A stretch of 49,972 nucleotides of DNA from an uncultured Collinsella sp. (GCA_900554325.1 USHA01000005.1:1-49972); one strand, 5' to 3'. Positions 26,252 to 35,110 are shown, counted from the stretch's first letter. Notes: a model not told the origin generated them from the sequence alone. Program-made: numbers and translations.

Positions 26252-27010
26252 ATGCTGATTGAGACCCTTTCGGTCTTTCCCGAGATGTTTGAGCCCGTCA
26301 TGTCCACGTCGATTTTGGGCCGCGCCCGCAAGGCCGGCCTTTTTGATTTTAAGGCGTATAACCTGCGCGACTGGACGCACGACCGCCACCGCACCGTCGA
26401 TGACGAGCCGTATGGCGGCGGGCAGGGCATGCTCATGAAGGTTGAGCCCATTGCCGAGGCAATTGAGGCTATTAGCTCCGAGGGTCCCAAGCCCACCGTG
26501 GTGTTCTTCACCCCCTGCGGCGAGCCCTTTACGCAGCATGTGGCCGAGCGCCTGCTCAAAAGCGAGCGCCTGCTGTTTGTGTGCAGCCGTTACGAGGGCG
26601 TCGACGAGCGTGCATATGCGTATGCCGATGAGCGTCTGTCGATCGGCGACTACGTGCTCACGGGCGGCGAGCTGCCCGCTATGGTCGTGGCCGATGCCGT
26701 CGTACGGCTCATTCCCGGAGCCTTGGGCGACGAGATGAGCAACGTGGACGAGTCCTTCTCGACCGCCGAGGACGGTGGTCTGCTCGAGTACGCGCAGTAC
26801 ACCCGTCCCGCCGAGTTCAATGGCGAGAGCGTGCCTCCAGTGCTCGTGAGCGGCGACCACGCCAAGGTCGATGCCTGGCGCCGCAAGAATGCCATCGAGC
26901 GTACCTGTCGTTGGCGTCCCGATCTTATCGAGACGGCACGTCTTACGCCCAATGAGCGCGCGTACGCGCAGGAGATCCTGGACGCTTCGTTTTCGCAGAG
27001 CGAGGAGTGA
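26252..27010 (+). CDS. trmD: tRNA (guanine-N1)-methyltransferase
   Basis: TrmD methylates G37 of tRNAs with a SPOUT knot fold. The 252-aa product has VDDEPYGGGQGMLMK near residue 49 and the SAM-binding knot CSRYEGVDER and IGDYVLTGGELPA. A GGGAGGAC site precedes the ATG. rplS, its usual next gene, is missing here and lies at 46.3 kb. Confidence 0.96.
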   Translation: MLIETLSVFPEMFEPVMSTSILGRARKAGLFDFKAYNLRDWTHDRHRTVDDEPYGGGQGMLMKVEPIAEAIEAISSEGPKPTVVFFTPCGEPFTQHVAERLLKSERLLFVCSRYEGVDERAYAYADERLSIGDYVLTGGELPAMVVADAVVRLIPGALGDEMSNVDESFSTAEDGGLLEYAQYTRPAEFNGESVPPVLVSGDHAKVDAWRRKNAIERTCRWRPDLIETARLTPNERAYAQEILDASFSQSEE

Positions 27011-27012
27011 GA

Positions 27013-27576
27013 ATGGTTCCATCGCAGCATTCCGTGCTAAAGGGTGCGTTTGAGTGGGTCGTGGTTGTCGCAATCGCGCTGGTCGCCACCTTCTTGATTC
27101 GCTCGTTTGTGGTCGAACCCTTTGTTGTGCCTACCGGTTCCATGGAGTCCACGATCGAGATCGGAGACCAGATTCTGGCGCAGAAGGTGACGCTCGAACT
27201 CGGACAGCCCGTCAAGCAAGGCGATATCGTGGTGTTCCACAACCCCGATGCCACGTCCGAGCATGACGTGCTGGTAAAGCGCGTTATTGCCACGGCCGGC
27301 CAGACGGTCGACCTGCAGGACGGCAAGGTCGTCGTCGATGGCCAGGCGCTCGACGAGGACTATACGACTGGCATGAGCTGGCCGCTTTCGGTCCAAGCCC
27401 CCGGCGCTCAGGTGAGCTATCCCTACACCGTCCCTGACGACTGCGTGTGGGTGATGGGCGACAACCGCGAGAACTCTGCTGACTCACGCTACTTTGGCCC
27501 GGTCGACCGCTCCAACTTGATTGCCGTGGCGCTTGTGCGCTACTGGCCGCTCAACCGTATCGGCGCTATCGACTAA
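27013..27576 (+). CDS. lepB: Signal peptidase I
   Basis: LepB cleaves signal peptides at the outer face of the membrane. The 187-aa product has one N-terminal helix (about 15-33) and the catalytic serine in PTGSMEST. The lysine is in VLVKRVIATAGQTV, and VMGDNRENSADSRYFG follows. I chose ATG 27013, five bases after GAGGAG, over GTG 27007, which overlaps the trmD stop. Confidence 0.94.
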   Translation: MVPSQHSVLKGAFEWVVVVAIALVATFLIRSFVVEPFVVPTGSMESTIEIGDQILAQKVTLELGQPVKQGDIVVFHNPDATSEHDVLVKRVIATAGQTVDLQDGKVVVDGQALDEDYTTGMSWPLSVQAPGAQVSYPYTVPDDCVWVMGDNRENSADSRYFGPVDRSNLIAVALVRYWPLNRIGAID

Positions 27577-27635
27577 AAACCGCTATAGTACAGTACCTAA
27601 CCGTGTAATCGTTTCGACGAGGGGATATTAGAGGC

Positions 27636-28547
27636 ATGAACGCTTCATCGCTTTCCTTCCAAGACATCATCCTGCGCCTCCAGCAGTACTGGGGCGAGCA
27701 GGGCTGCGTCATTATGCAGCCCTATGACTCCGAGGTCGGTGCCGGTACCTTCCATACCGCGACCACGCTGCGCTCGCTCGGTCCCGCCGAGTGGCGCACC
27801 TGCTATGCGCAGCCCTGCCGCCGTCCCGCCGACGGCCGCTACGGCGAGAACCCCAACCGCATGCAGCACTACTATCAGTTCCAGGTGCTCATCAAGCCGT
27901 CGCCGGTCAACGCTCAGGAGCTCTACCTGGGTTCGCTGGCTGCCATTGGCCTGGACCCCAACGACCATGACGTCCGTTTTGTCGAGGACGACTGGGAGAG
28001 CCCGACCCTGGGCGCCTGGGGCCTTGGCTGGGAGGTCTGGCTCAACGGCATGGAGGTTACGCAGTTCACGTACTTCCAGCAGGTGGGCGGCATCGAGGTC
28101 GACCCCGTGCCCGTCGAGATCACCTACGGCCTGGAGCGCATCGCCATGTACGCCCAGGGCGTCAACTCCGTCTATGACCTGGTGTGGAGCTATCTGCCCG
28201 ACGGCACGCCTATGACTTATGGCGACGTGTTCCTGGAGAACGAGCGCGAGTTTAGTGCCTACAACTTTGAGGTCGCCAACGTCGAGATGATGCGTCAGAA
28301 GTTTGATGACTACGAGGCCGAGTGCCACTCCTGCCTTGAGCGCAAGCTGCCGCTGCCCGCTTACGACTGCGTCATGAAGTGCAGTCATGCCTTCAACCTG
28401 CTCGATGCCCGCGGCGCGCTGTCCGCGGTCGAGCGTGCCAACTACATCCTGCGCGTCCGCGCCGTCGCCAAGGCGTGCTGCGAGGCCTATATGGCCGAGG
28501 TCGCCGGAGTCAACGAGAATGCCGACCAGGAAGGCGAGGTGGCGTAA
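27636..28547 (+). CDS. glyQ: Glycyl-tRNA synthetase alpha subunit
   Basis: GlyQ is the catalytic class II subunit of the heterotetrameric bacterial GlyRS. The 303-aa product has QDIILRLQQYWGEQGCVIMQ at the N-terminus and TFHTATTLRSLGP in motif 2. It has normal length. glyS starts 3 nt after it. No T-box leader is visible upstream. Confidence 0.97.
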   Translation: MNASSLSFQDIILRLQQYWGEQGCVIMQPYDSEVGAGTFHTATTLRSLGPAEWRTCYAQPCRRPADGRYGENPNRMQHYYQFQVLIKPSPVNAQELYLGSLAAIGLDPNDHDVRFVEDDWESPTLGAWGLGWEVWLNGMEVTQFTYFQQVGGIEVDPVPVEITYGLERIAMYAQGVNSVYDLVWSYLPDGTPMTYGDVFLENEREFSAYNFEVANVEMMRQKFDDYEAECHSCLERKLPLPAYDCVMKCSHAFNLLDARGALSAVERANYILRVRAVAKACCEAYMAEVAGVNENADQEGEVA

Positions 28548-28550
28548 GCC

Positions 28551-30647
28551 ATGGCAGACGCTAAGGATTTCCTGTTTGAAATCGGTACGGAGGAAATGCC
28601 CTCCGCACCGCTGAACAATGCCGTCAAGCAGCTTGGCACCATGATCGCCAAGGGTCTCGACGAGGCCGGTCTGGCCCATGGCGAGGTCCGCGTGATCTCG
28701 AGCCCGCGTCGCCTGGCTGCGCTCGTGGCCAACGTCGCCACCGCGACCGATGAGGTCCATGAGGTCAAGCGCGGCCCTGCGGCAAACATTGCCTTTGATG
28801 CCGACGGCAATGCCACCAAGGCCGCCCAGGGGTTTGCCCGCAAGTGCGGTGTGGCTGCCGAGGACCTGGTCCGTCGCGAGGACACCGACGGTCGCGAGTA
28901 TGTGTTCGCCGAGAAGAACATTCCCTCCGCACCGGCTACGCCGATCCTGACGGCCCTGTGCGAGAAGACTATCGCTGGCCTGCAGTGGCCCAACTATCGC
29001 AGCCAGCGTTGGGGCCACGAGCACGCTACGTTTGTTCGTCCGGTCCGTTGGATCTGCTGCCTTCTGGGCGAAGACGTCGTGCCCGTGTCGTTTGCCGATG
29101 TGACGAGTGGCAACACCACGCGTGGTCATCGCGTACTTGGCCCCGGTGACCATGTGGTCGCCAGCCCCGCCGTCTACGAGCAGGTGCTCGAGGACGCCGG
29201 TGTGCTTTCTGCCGAGCGTCGTCGTAAGGCCATCCTTGCCGGTATCGCCGAGGTCGAGGCTGCTCGCCCCGGTTGCCATGTCGACACGCCCAAGAAGGTT
29301 TTTGAGGAGGTCATCAACCTCTGCGAGTGGCCGACGGTGCTCGTCGGTACCTTCGATGAGGAGTTCCTCAAGGTCCCGCATGAGATCATCTGCGAGTCCA
29401 TGCTCACCAACCAGCGCTACTTCCCGATCTATGACGGCGAGGGCAAGCTGACGCGTGAGTTCGTGGTCGTTTCCAACAGCAAGCCCGAGAACGCCGAGCG
29501 CGTGATCGACGGTAACGAGCGCGTCGTGCGCGCCCGTCTGGACGACGCAAAGTTCTTCTACGAGGAGGACCTGAAGATCTCCCTCGACGAGTTCCGTGAG
29601 CGCCTGGCCAAGGTTGCCTTCCAGGAGAAGCTCGGTAGCGTGCTCGCCAAGTCCGAGCGTATTGAGCAGCTCGCGCTCGCTATTGCCCGCGAGGCTCACC
29701 TGGGTGCCCACCTGGCCGCCGATGCCGGCCGCGCCGCTCACCTGTGCAAGGCCGACCTGGTGTCCAACGCCGTCGTCGAGTTCACGAGCCAGCAGGGCGT
29801 GATGGGCGGTTACTACGCCATCGCGATGGGGGAGAACGACGAGGTCGCCCACGCCATTCGCGATCACTATCGTCCCCGCTTTGCCGGTGACGAGCTCCCC
29901 GAGGGCACCGCTGGCTGCATCGTGGCCTGCGCCGACAAGCTCGATACCATTGCCGGCATCTTTGCCATCGGCGAGCCCCCGACCGGCTCTTCCGACCCGT
30001 ACGCGCTGCGTCGTGCCGCCATCGGCATCATCAACATCCTTCGCGACCGTCTGCCGATCGACCCCACGTCGCTCATCGACTTTGCGCTCGAGCTCTATAG
30101 CGAGCAGGGCATTGAGTTCGACGCCGCCGAGGTCGCCCAGCAGGTTCGCGACTTCTTCCACGGCCGTTTGGTGAGCATGGCCCGCGACGAGAAGATCCCG
30201 GCCGACACCGTTGCCGCCGTTTCCGCTGTGCACATTATTGCCCCGTCGGTCTTCTTCGCCCGCTGCGCCGCCCTCGATGAGGCCCGCAAGAACGACGCCG
30301 AGACCTTCGACAACCTGGCGACCGCTTACGCCCGCGCGGCGCATATCTCCAAGTCCGAACTGGGCGCGGAGTACGATCGCGCTCTGATGGGCGAGGTCGA
30401 GCTTGCGCTTGCCGACGCCTCCGAGGCCGCTCAGACCGCCGTCGATGCCGCGCTTGCTACCGAGGATTATCCTGCCGCATTCGCTGCCCTCGCCGCCCTG
30501 CGTGCCCCCATCGACCGTTTCTTCGACGAGGTTATGGTCATGGACAAGGACGAGCAGCTCCGCGATAATCGCCTTAAGCTGCTCAACCGCTTCGAGGCCG
30601 TTTTCTCCGGCATCGCCAACATCGGTGAGCTTGCCCGAAAAAAGTAA
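28551..30647 (+). CDS. glyS: Glycyl-tRNA synthetase beta subunit
   Basis: GlyS carries tRNA recognition for the same enzyme. The 698-aa product starts KDFLFEIGTEEMPSAPLNNA and ends with the anticodon-binding region VMVMDKDEQLRDNRLKLLN. Length and content are standard. It is translated from GAGGTGG just before its ATG. Confidence 0.97.
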   Translation: MADAKDFLFEIGTEEMPSAPLNNAVKQLGTMIAKGLDEAGLAHGEVRVISSPRRLAALVANVATATDEVHEVKRGPAANIAFDADGNATKAAQGFARKCGVAAEDLVRREDTDGREYVFAEKNIPSAPATPILTALCEKTIAGLQWPNYRSQRWGHEHATFVRPVRWICCLLGEDVVPVSFADVTSGNTTRGHRVLGPGDHVVASPAVYEQVLEDAGVLSAERRRKAILAGIAEVEAARPGCHVDTPKKVFEEVINLCEWPTVLVGTFDEEFLKVPHEIICESMLTNQRYFPIYDGEGKLTREFVVVSNSKPENAERVIDGNERVVRARLDDAKFFYEEDLKISLDEFRERLAKVAFQEKLGSVLAKSERIEQLALAIAREAHLGAHLAADAGRAAHLCKADLVSNAVVEFTSQQGVMGGYYAIAMGENDEVAHAIRDHYRPRFAGDELPEGTAGCIVACADKLDTIAGIFAIGEPPTGSSDPYALRRAAIGIINILRDRLPIDPTSLIDFALELYSEQGIEFDAAEVAQQVRDFFHGRLVSMARDEKIPADTVAAVSAVHIIAPSVFFARCAALDEARKNDAETFDNLATAYARAAHISKSELGAEYDRALMGEVELALADASEAAQTAVDAALATEDYPAAFAALAALRAPIDRFFDEVMVMDKDEQLRDNRLKLLNRFEAVFSGIANIGELARKK

Positions 30648-30681
30648 GCTATCCTGCGCATAAGCGCAAAAGGAGCCCCGC

Positions 30682-31557
30682 ATGGATTGCCCGGTCACCG
30701 CTCGTCCCACCGTTATCGTTATCTCCGACTCGCTCGGTGATACCGCTTGTGAGGTGGTGCTTGCGGCGTCCGGGCAATTTGATGAAGGGGCTTTTCGTGT
30801 TTTACGTCTGCCTAAGGTGACCTCGGTGGAGCAGGTTAAGTCGTTTGTGGGTCCGCATGTCGATGCGGACCATCGCGATATCGCCGTATTCCACACAATT
30901 GTCGATCCGGCGCTTCGTGCTCGCGTGCTCGACTACTTGGGCATGCTGCACATTCGCTCGGTCGACCTGATCGGCCCGACGCTTGCCGTGCTGTCGTCGC
31001 TTATCGGCGTGCCGCCAAAAGGAGTGGCGGGTGTGATCCATAAGACCGATGACCGGTATTTCCACCGCATCGAGGCCATGGAGTACTTTGTCGAGCACGA
31101 TGACGGACGTGGTTGCGACGATCTGTCGGGTGCCGATATCGTGCTGCTGGGCGTGTCGCGCACATCCAAGACGCCGCTGTCGATGTATTTGGCCTATCAG
31201 GGCTACAAGGTCGCCAACGTTCCGTTGGCGCACGGTATGGAGCCGCCCAAGTCGATTTACGAGGTAGACCCGATGCGGTTGTTTGGCCTGATTTCGACCG
31301 TCGACGTTATTTCTGAGATTCGCGATAGCCGCTTGGGCGACGACTATGCCCGTGCCGTCGCCGGCTCCTATGCCGAGCCCGAGAGCGTGCGAAGCGAGCT
31401 CGAGGAGGCTCGTGCTCTCATGAAGCGCCTGGGTTGCTTTGTAGTGCGTACCGACGGCAAGGCGATCGAGGAGAGCGCCTCCGAGATCATCGCTCACCTC
31501 GATGAGATTCAGGAAGCAAGGGCCCGCCGAGCCGCCCGCCGCGCCCAGCAGCAGTAA
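30682..31557 (+). CDS. Pyruvate, phosphate dikinase regulatory protein (bifunctional kinase/pyrophosphorylase)
   Basis: This DUF299 protein switches PPDK off by ADP-dependent phosphorylation of its active-site threonine and on again by Pi-dependent removal. The 291-aa product has VISDSLGDTACEVV at the N-terminus, the P-loop GVSRTSKTP (about 155-163) and a helical C-terminus. An AAAGGAG site precedes the ATG. Its target, ppdK, is 11.7 kb away beyond the accessory island. Confidence 0.92.
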   Translation: MDCPVTARPTVIVISDSLGDTACEVVLAASGQFDEGAFRVLRLPKVTSVEQVKSFVGPHVDADHRDIAVFHTIVDPALRARVLDYLGMLHIRSVDLIGPTLAVLSSLIGVPPKGVAGVIHKTDDRYFHRIEAMEYFVEHDDGRGCDDLSGADIVLLGVSRTSKTPLSMYLAYQGYKVANVPLAHGMEPPKSIYEVDPMRLFGLISTVDVISEIRDSRLGDDYARAVAGSYAEPESVRSELEEARALMKRLGCFVVRTDGKAIEESASEIIAHLDEIQEARARRAARRAQQQ

Positions 31558-31562
31558 CTACT

Positions 31563-31590
31563 GAGTAGCTAATTTGGGACGTGTCTCTAT
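31563..31590 (+). repeat. RAYT-type repeat, half copy R7, at the left island border
   Basis: GAGTAGCTAATTTGGGACG matches the left half of the consensus exactly, then the match is lost. It sits 5 nt after the regulator stop and marks the left end of atypical DNA. Confidence 0.7.
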
Positions 31591-31778
31591 AGTATTGTCA
31601 AATCTCCTGGGACGAGCCCGCCCTCCTCGAGTCGCTCGGGAGGCTCGGCGTTGCAGAGACGGCGAGGCCGGACGGGGATTACCTCTTCGTGATGGAGGGG
31701 AACCCCGGCGCTGGAGGGCGACGGGGAGGCGCCTCGGGTGCAGCTACACAAGGGGGCCTGTCCACGAGGTCCACGTGC
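31591..31778. other. GC-rich fragment at the left island border, no recognised gene
   Basis: A plus-strand frame reads WDEPALLESLGRLGVAE, then YLFVMEGNPGAG, without start or stop signals. It looks like a piece of a former coding region, but I cannot name it. Base composition changes sharply at about 31780, where AT-rich exporter sequence begins. Confidence 0.3.
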
Positions 31779-31779
31779 G

Positions 31780-31906
31780 GGAAGTCAATTAATTTACCGT
31801 TCAAAAAGGGGGCAATGTGGGAAAGGGCCAAGCCGACTATTGAAATGACGATAAAGACGAGGCATCCTGATGTATGTCGGAATATAGATAGGACAAAACG
31901 TATCAT
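31780..31906 (-). pseudogene. Truncated ABC exporter, N-terminal 42 residues only
   Basis: From ATG 31906 the minus strand encodes MIRFVLSIFRHTSGCLVFIV and then the rest of a first membrane helix ending FLNGKLIDF. This matches the layout of the intact exporter at 40272, which has RLFVILMLVNFALS and ALNGGFVDF at the same positions. After about residue 42 the frame runs into unrelated GC-rich DNA. It would have been the last gene of locus A. Confidence 0.6.
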
Positions 31907-32109
31907 CTATATCGCTTCTATGAAACCCGATGCAAGTTCTTCTCAATCTCGAAATAGATTGAAGGCATTGAGAGGAACTTTATACTACAAAAATCGTAGG
32001 TCTGCCACCTAGACAGAAGAAGTGATTTTGTATGCGGAATCTTGCATTTTGAAAACCGGTGCCAACTATGAGGTGTGAGTCGGGCTCGGTAAAGCGCGGG
32101 GGAAATGAG

Positions 32110-32147
32110 ATAGGCTGCGCGTCATCAGAGAGTGGCGCGCAGCCTAT
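32110..32147. terminator. Perfect 12-bp inverted repeat after the methyltransferase gene
   Basis: ATAGGCTGCGCG and CGCGCAGCCTAT pair perfectly around a 14-nt loop, 27 nt past the stop of the methyltransferase gene. There is no U-run, so it may be a terminator of another kind or a 3' stabiliser. A structure of the same size closes locus B. Confidence 0.5.
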
Positions 32148-32173
32148 TGACCTGCTTTCGTATGACGGATGCT

Positions 32174-33316
32174 TTAGAGGATCCAGGGGCCAAGTGGGTT
32201 GCCATCTGCGGAGCAGTCTTGAATCGTTAGGATGGGATTTTGAAAGGGCTGTCTCTCCCTCCACGCCTTCAAGTGATAGGTGCAGACGCGGTCGTAGTGG
32301 ATTTTTTTGTATGCGCGCGATATCTGTTTTACAGCCTCCTCTTTGCTGGAATATTTTCCTGGAGCATGTGCAACAGATGTGCATGCGATACCGTCGATCC
32401 AGCCAGATTGGGGTCCGAGGTTAAAGCTCGAGATTATTGTCAAGACGCCATTGAGGCCAGCTTGCAACAAATCGTTCTGTATTCGTTCAAATGCTGATTG
32501 ATTGTTGGTTCCAAGGCCAATCATTCCAATTGCAGAGAGGTATCCGCTATCAGTGAGTTTATCTCCTGCACCTCGAATAACCTTGCTTGTGATGTTGAGG
32601 CCATCTGGGCCGCCATCGCCAACGAAGGGGTATGGTACGTCTTCTGGGATTGGGAGCAAAGGAGGATTCACCGTAATGAGTTCATAGCTGCAAGAGCTTT
32701 CGATATTGTTTAGTGCGTTGTAGAGACTTCCGGTTAGAACAGTTAAATCTTCGCTAATACCATTGACCAGTGCGTTTAGTTGGCAGATTTCTGAGGCGAT
32801 TGGATTGATATCTATCGCCGTGACGTGCATTCCAGATTTTGCCAGTATGAGTGCCTGGATGCCTGGTCCAGAGCAGAGGTCTAAGGCATTCTTTCCGGGG
32901 GATGGGCTTAGCCGACGAGCGAGCCCAATTGAATCAGAGCCAAAATATAGTAAAGGCGAGGGTGATGGCGCATCGGCAAAAAGCCAGATGCCATGATATC
33001 GGATTAGAGATAAACCGGAAAGGGAGGCATTGCCATTGTGCTTGCTTAGCAGCCCGAGTGAGGCTATGGTTTCAACAGTGCCTTTCAGCAGACTTCTTTT
33101 TGCCACTTCTGAATCGAGATCAATCTCTCCACCTAGCATCAGGAAGGAGACGATCTCTTGATGCTCCCTGTCAAGTTGATCCCAGATGCGATGCGCGCAT
33201 TCAAAAGGATCTATAGATATGTCAAGTGTGTCTAAAAAATCTGTTACTCCAAGAGTGTCCAATCTACGGAGTGGATTACTCGAGAGCGAATTTAAAGAGG
33301 GTAGCACTTCAATCAT
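32174..33316 (-). CDS. Class I SAM methyltransferase with NPPL motif, locus A
   Basis: The 380-aa product has an unassigned N-terminal region (about 1-135), then a Rossmann methyltransferase: ALDLCSGPGIQALIL (about 144-158), the acidic AIDIN (Asp169) and NPPL at 217-220. NPP[YFL] motifs mark enzymes that methylate amide or amino nitrogen, such as PrmC and N6-adenine methyltransferases. I chose ATG 33316, which overlaps the radical SAM stop by eight bases (ATGATTGA), over an ATG 17 codons upstream. This implies translational coupling. By context the substrate may be Asn side chains of the locus A peptide; that is inference. The codon use is AT-rich relative to the backbone. Confidence 0.75.
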   Translation of the reverse strand: MIEVLPSLNSLSSNPLRRLDTLGVTDFLDTLDISIDPFECAHRIWDQLDREHQEIVSFLMLGGEIDLDSEVAKRSLLKGTVETIASLGLLSKHNGNASLSGLSLIRYHGIWLFADAPSPSPLLYFGSDSIGLARRLSPSPGKNALDLCSGPGIQALILAKSGMHVTAIDINPIASEICQLNALVNGISEDLTVLTGSLYNALNNIESSCSYELITVNPPLLPIPEDVPYPFVGDGGPDGLNITSKVIRGAGDKLTDSGYLSAIGMIGLGTNNQSAFERIQNDLLQAGLNGVLTIISSFNLGPQSGWIDGIACTSVAHAPGKYSSKEEAVKQISRAYKKIHYDRVCTYHLKAWRERQPFQNPILTIQDCSADGNPLGPWIL

Positions 33317-34388
33317 GTATATCAGACCCATTTCCGATAAAGGTAGTCTCGAATTTAGTCTCGACAATCAAGTCGGCTGCCAGTTTAGGAGCTAGCTTTG
33401 CAAGACAGGTCTGTGCCTCTTTCGAGAGGGCGATGTCTTCGCAAATCTCGCATTGAGAGAGGTAGCTTGAGCGCCCAAATGAAGAAAGGCCTCCGCTCGT
33501 GCGCAAGTGCTTCAGCAGCCCTCCTGGTCCTATGTATTGTATGTAATTAAGTAGGAGCAGCTGCAGTTCATTAATGTCATCCGTCAGATTGATTTTGCCA
33601 AGATCGAAAAGCCAAGTTCCCTCTGCATTTATTCCGCAGCAGGGTGCAAGATGGCAGTTTGGGGAAATAACGAAGTCTCGGCCGCAGTCGGAACAGTGTG
33701 ACGCTAAGAGACGTGCCTGCGGTCGCGCATTTTGGTTGAGACTGAGATTTCGTGCGCGCCCAATTCGCGTGATGCCTGAATCCGTGATGAAGCGGGCTGG
33801 CGCGCTGGGAGGCTGGGTATTATCGTCGAACTGATGCAGGAGTGGAATGTCTTCATTAAGGTACTTGCACAGGTATGCCGGGCTGATTGTACTGTTGTTA
33901 TCTCTGCAGACCGCAATGCCGAGAGTTTGAAAGCCCATTGTTTTTGCTGAGTTCCAAAGGTTGCGCACATTCTCGAGGGGTATATATTCCGCATGAAAGT
34001 CGTCGCAGCTGATATTGATTTCGTCAAGGCCACATGACTTCAATTCGTTGAGGAACGTTTCTGCGTCTCTTTCGCTTTTTGCCCACCACGCATTCGTTAC
34101 AATTCGAGTAAAGAGTCCTAAAGAATTCGCATATGCGATGGCCTCGAGAAGGTCATCGCCAAGAAGGGTGCATTCTCCGCCCGTAAACACAACAACACCA
34201 CTTCCGACGCATACTTCGGCGAAGCTATCGATGAATTGCCGCATTTGGGGAAGAGTAAGCCTGTCACTGTTGTTCGGAGTGCAGCTCATCAGACAATGAT
34301 CACACACAGCGCCACATTTATATGTTGTTATAAATGTCAGCATTCGAGGTCTGCGGAACAGCACGTGCTGCGAGCTTTCGGAAATCAT
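33309..34388 (-). CDS. Radical SAM enzyme with C-terminal cysteine clusters, locus A
   Basis: The 359-aa product has the cluster motif CGAVCDHC (Cys25, Cys29, Cys32) and the SAM-binding GGE at 70-72. The C-terminal part holds seven more cysteines (232, 235, 245, 250, 251, 313, 316). That spacing fits one or two auxiliary Fe-S clusters, as in SPASM or twitch peptide-modifying enzymes. ATG 34388 overlaps the stop of the repeat protein gene (ATGA). The peptide is therefore the natural candidate substrate. Epimerisation, C-C or C-X crosslinking are all possible; the sequence alone does not decide. Confidence 0.8.
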   Translation of the reverse strand: MISESSQHVLFRRPRMLTFITTYKCGAVCDHCLMSCTPNNSDRLTLPQMRQFIDSFAEVCVGSGVVVFTGGECTLLGDDLLEAIAYANSLGLFTRIVTNAWWAKSERDAETFLNELKSCGLDEINISCDDFHAEYIPLENVRNLWNSAKTMGFQTLGIAVCRDNNSTISPAYLCKYLNEDIPLLHQFDDNTQPPSAPARFITDSGITRIGRARNLSLNQNARPQARLLASHCSDCGRDFVISPNCHLAPCCGINAEGTWLFDLGKINLTDDINELQLLLLNYIQYIGPGGLLKHLRTSGGLSSFGRSSYLSQCEICEDIALSKEAQTCLAKLAPKLAADLIVETKFETTFIGNGSDIHD

Positions 34389-35110
34389 GCCGCGAGCAAA
34401 CGGGCGTCGGTGATTACCAAGGTGCCTTCGTTCTCGGAGTAAGTAACTTCGAATTCGACGGAGCGATAATACCCGCGGGCGACCCCATTGGAAGCCCCTT
34501 CGGGGTTGATGGTATTGGAGCTGGAATTCTTGATTGCTGTTTTAAGCATGGCTGCTTGCCTCGCTGCACTCAAGCCCTCTTGATCAAATTTCCTGAAAAC
34601 AGAAGTTTGTTTGTACGATTCCGATAGTTCAACAACATCAGGTTTGTTCATAAAAATAGCTGATCCATAGCCCATTGTGTTGACGTCGTACTTAAGGTTG
34701 GCGTTGTTTTGAGCATTCGCGTTTGCGTTTGCCATTCCGTTTGCGTTCAGAATGATGTTTGCGTTCGTTACTGCGTTTGCATTAAGTACAACGTTTACGA
34801 GAGGTATCGTTTGCGGCTCAGCTTCGTTGTCCTCGTCATAATATGCAAGTTGGATACGACGATATACTGCGCGTGCAACGGGGACACGCGCCTCCTTTTC
34901 GGTTGACTCCACCAGTTCGTACAGAGAGACTTTTCGATTTCCCGCTTTGATTTGGAGGTCTGTAATTCCATATTTCTGGAATACGGCACGAGGCTGAGCT
35001 TCGAAATCGCGTCTTGCGTCGGTAGATTGTTCCGCGTCCGCGACCAGTTTTTCAAGGATGCTAAGCTGGGACTGTATTGAGAGTTCGTTTAGGTGGTTCA
35101 CATTGTCCAT
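34385..35110 (-). CDS. Putative RiPP precursor with leader domain and Asn-Ala hexapeptide repeat, locus A
   Basis: The 241-aa product has no cysteine. Residues 1-75 resemble nitrile-hydratase (NHLP) or Nif11-type leaders: a helical start, then RRDFEAQPRAVFQKYGI (about 33-49), comparable to the usual DPRAVLAEHGI. Residues 106-144 hold 14 Asn in 39 positions, arranged as hexapeptides xNANxx. A further 100 residues follow, ending in a strand-like GTLVITDARLLAA. I chose ATG 35110, which follows GGAGGTCACCGCT; an ATG five codons upstream is unlikely. The stop overlaps the radical SAM start. The internal position of the repeat differs from classical precursors, so a structural or adhesive repeat protein remains possible. 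Confidence 0.65.
   Translation of the reverse strand: MDNVNHLNELSIQSQLSILEKLVADAEQSTDARRDFEAQPRAVFQKYGITDLQIKAGNRKVSLYELVESTEKEARVPVARAVYRRIQLAYYDEDNEAEPQTIPLVNVVLNANAVTNANIILNANGMANANANAQNNANLKYDVNTMGYGSAIFMNKPDVVELSESYKQTSVFRKFDQEGLSAARQAAMLKTAIKNSSSNTINPEGASNGVARGYYRSVEFEVTYSENEGTLVITDARLLAA
34697..34786 (-). repeat. Hexapeptide (18-bp) coding repeat in the locus A precursor
   Basis: Residues 109-138 read LNANAV, TNANII, LNANGM, ANANAN, AQNNAN. Asn recurs at positions 110/112, 116/118, 122/124 and 128/130, an exact period of six. The DNA repeats only partly (GCGTTTGC units), so the pattern is kept mainly at protein level. Confidence 0.8.

Noticed and set aside
27645..30896. A 1083-codon open frame on the minus strand opposite glyQ and glyS
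   Set aside because: It mirrors two well-conserved synthetase genes. GC-rich third positions remove stop codons from the opposite strand, and the translation resembles no family.
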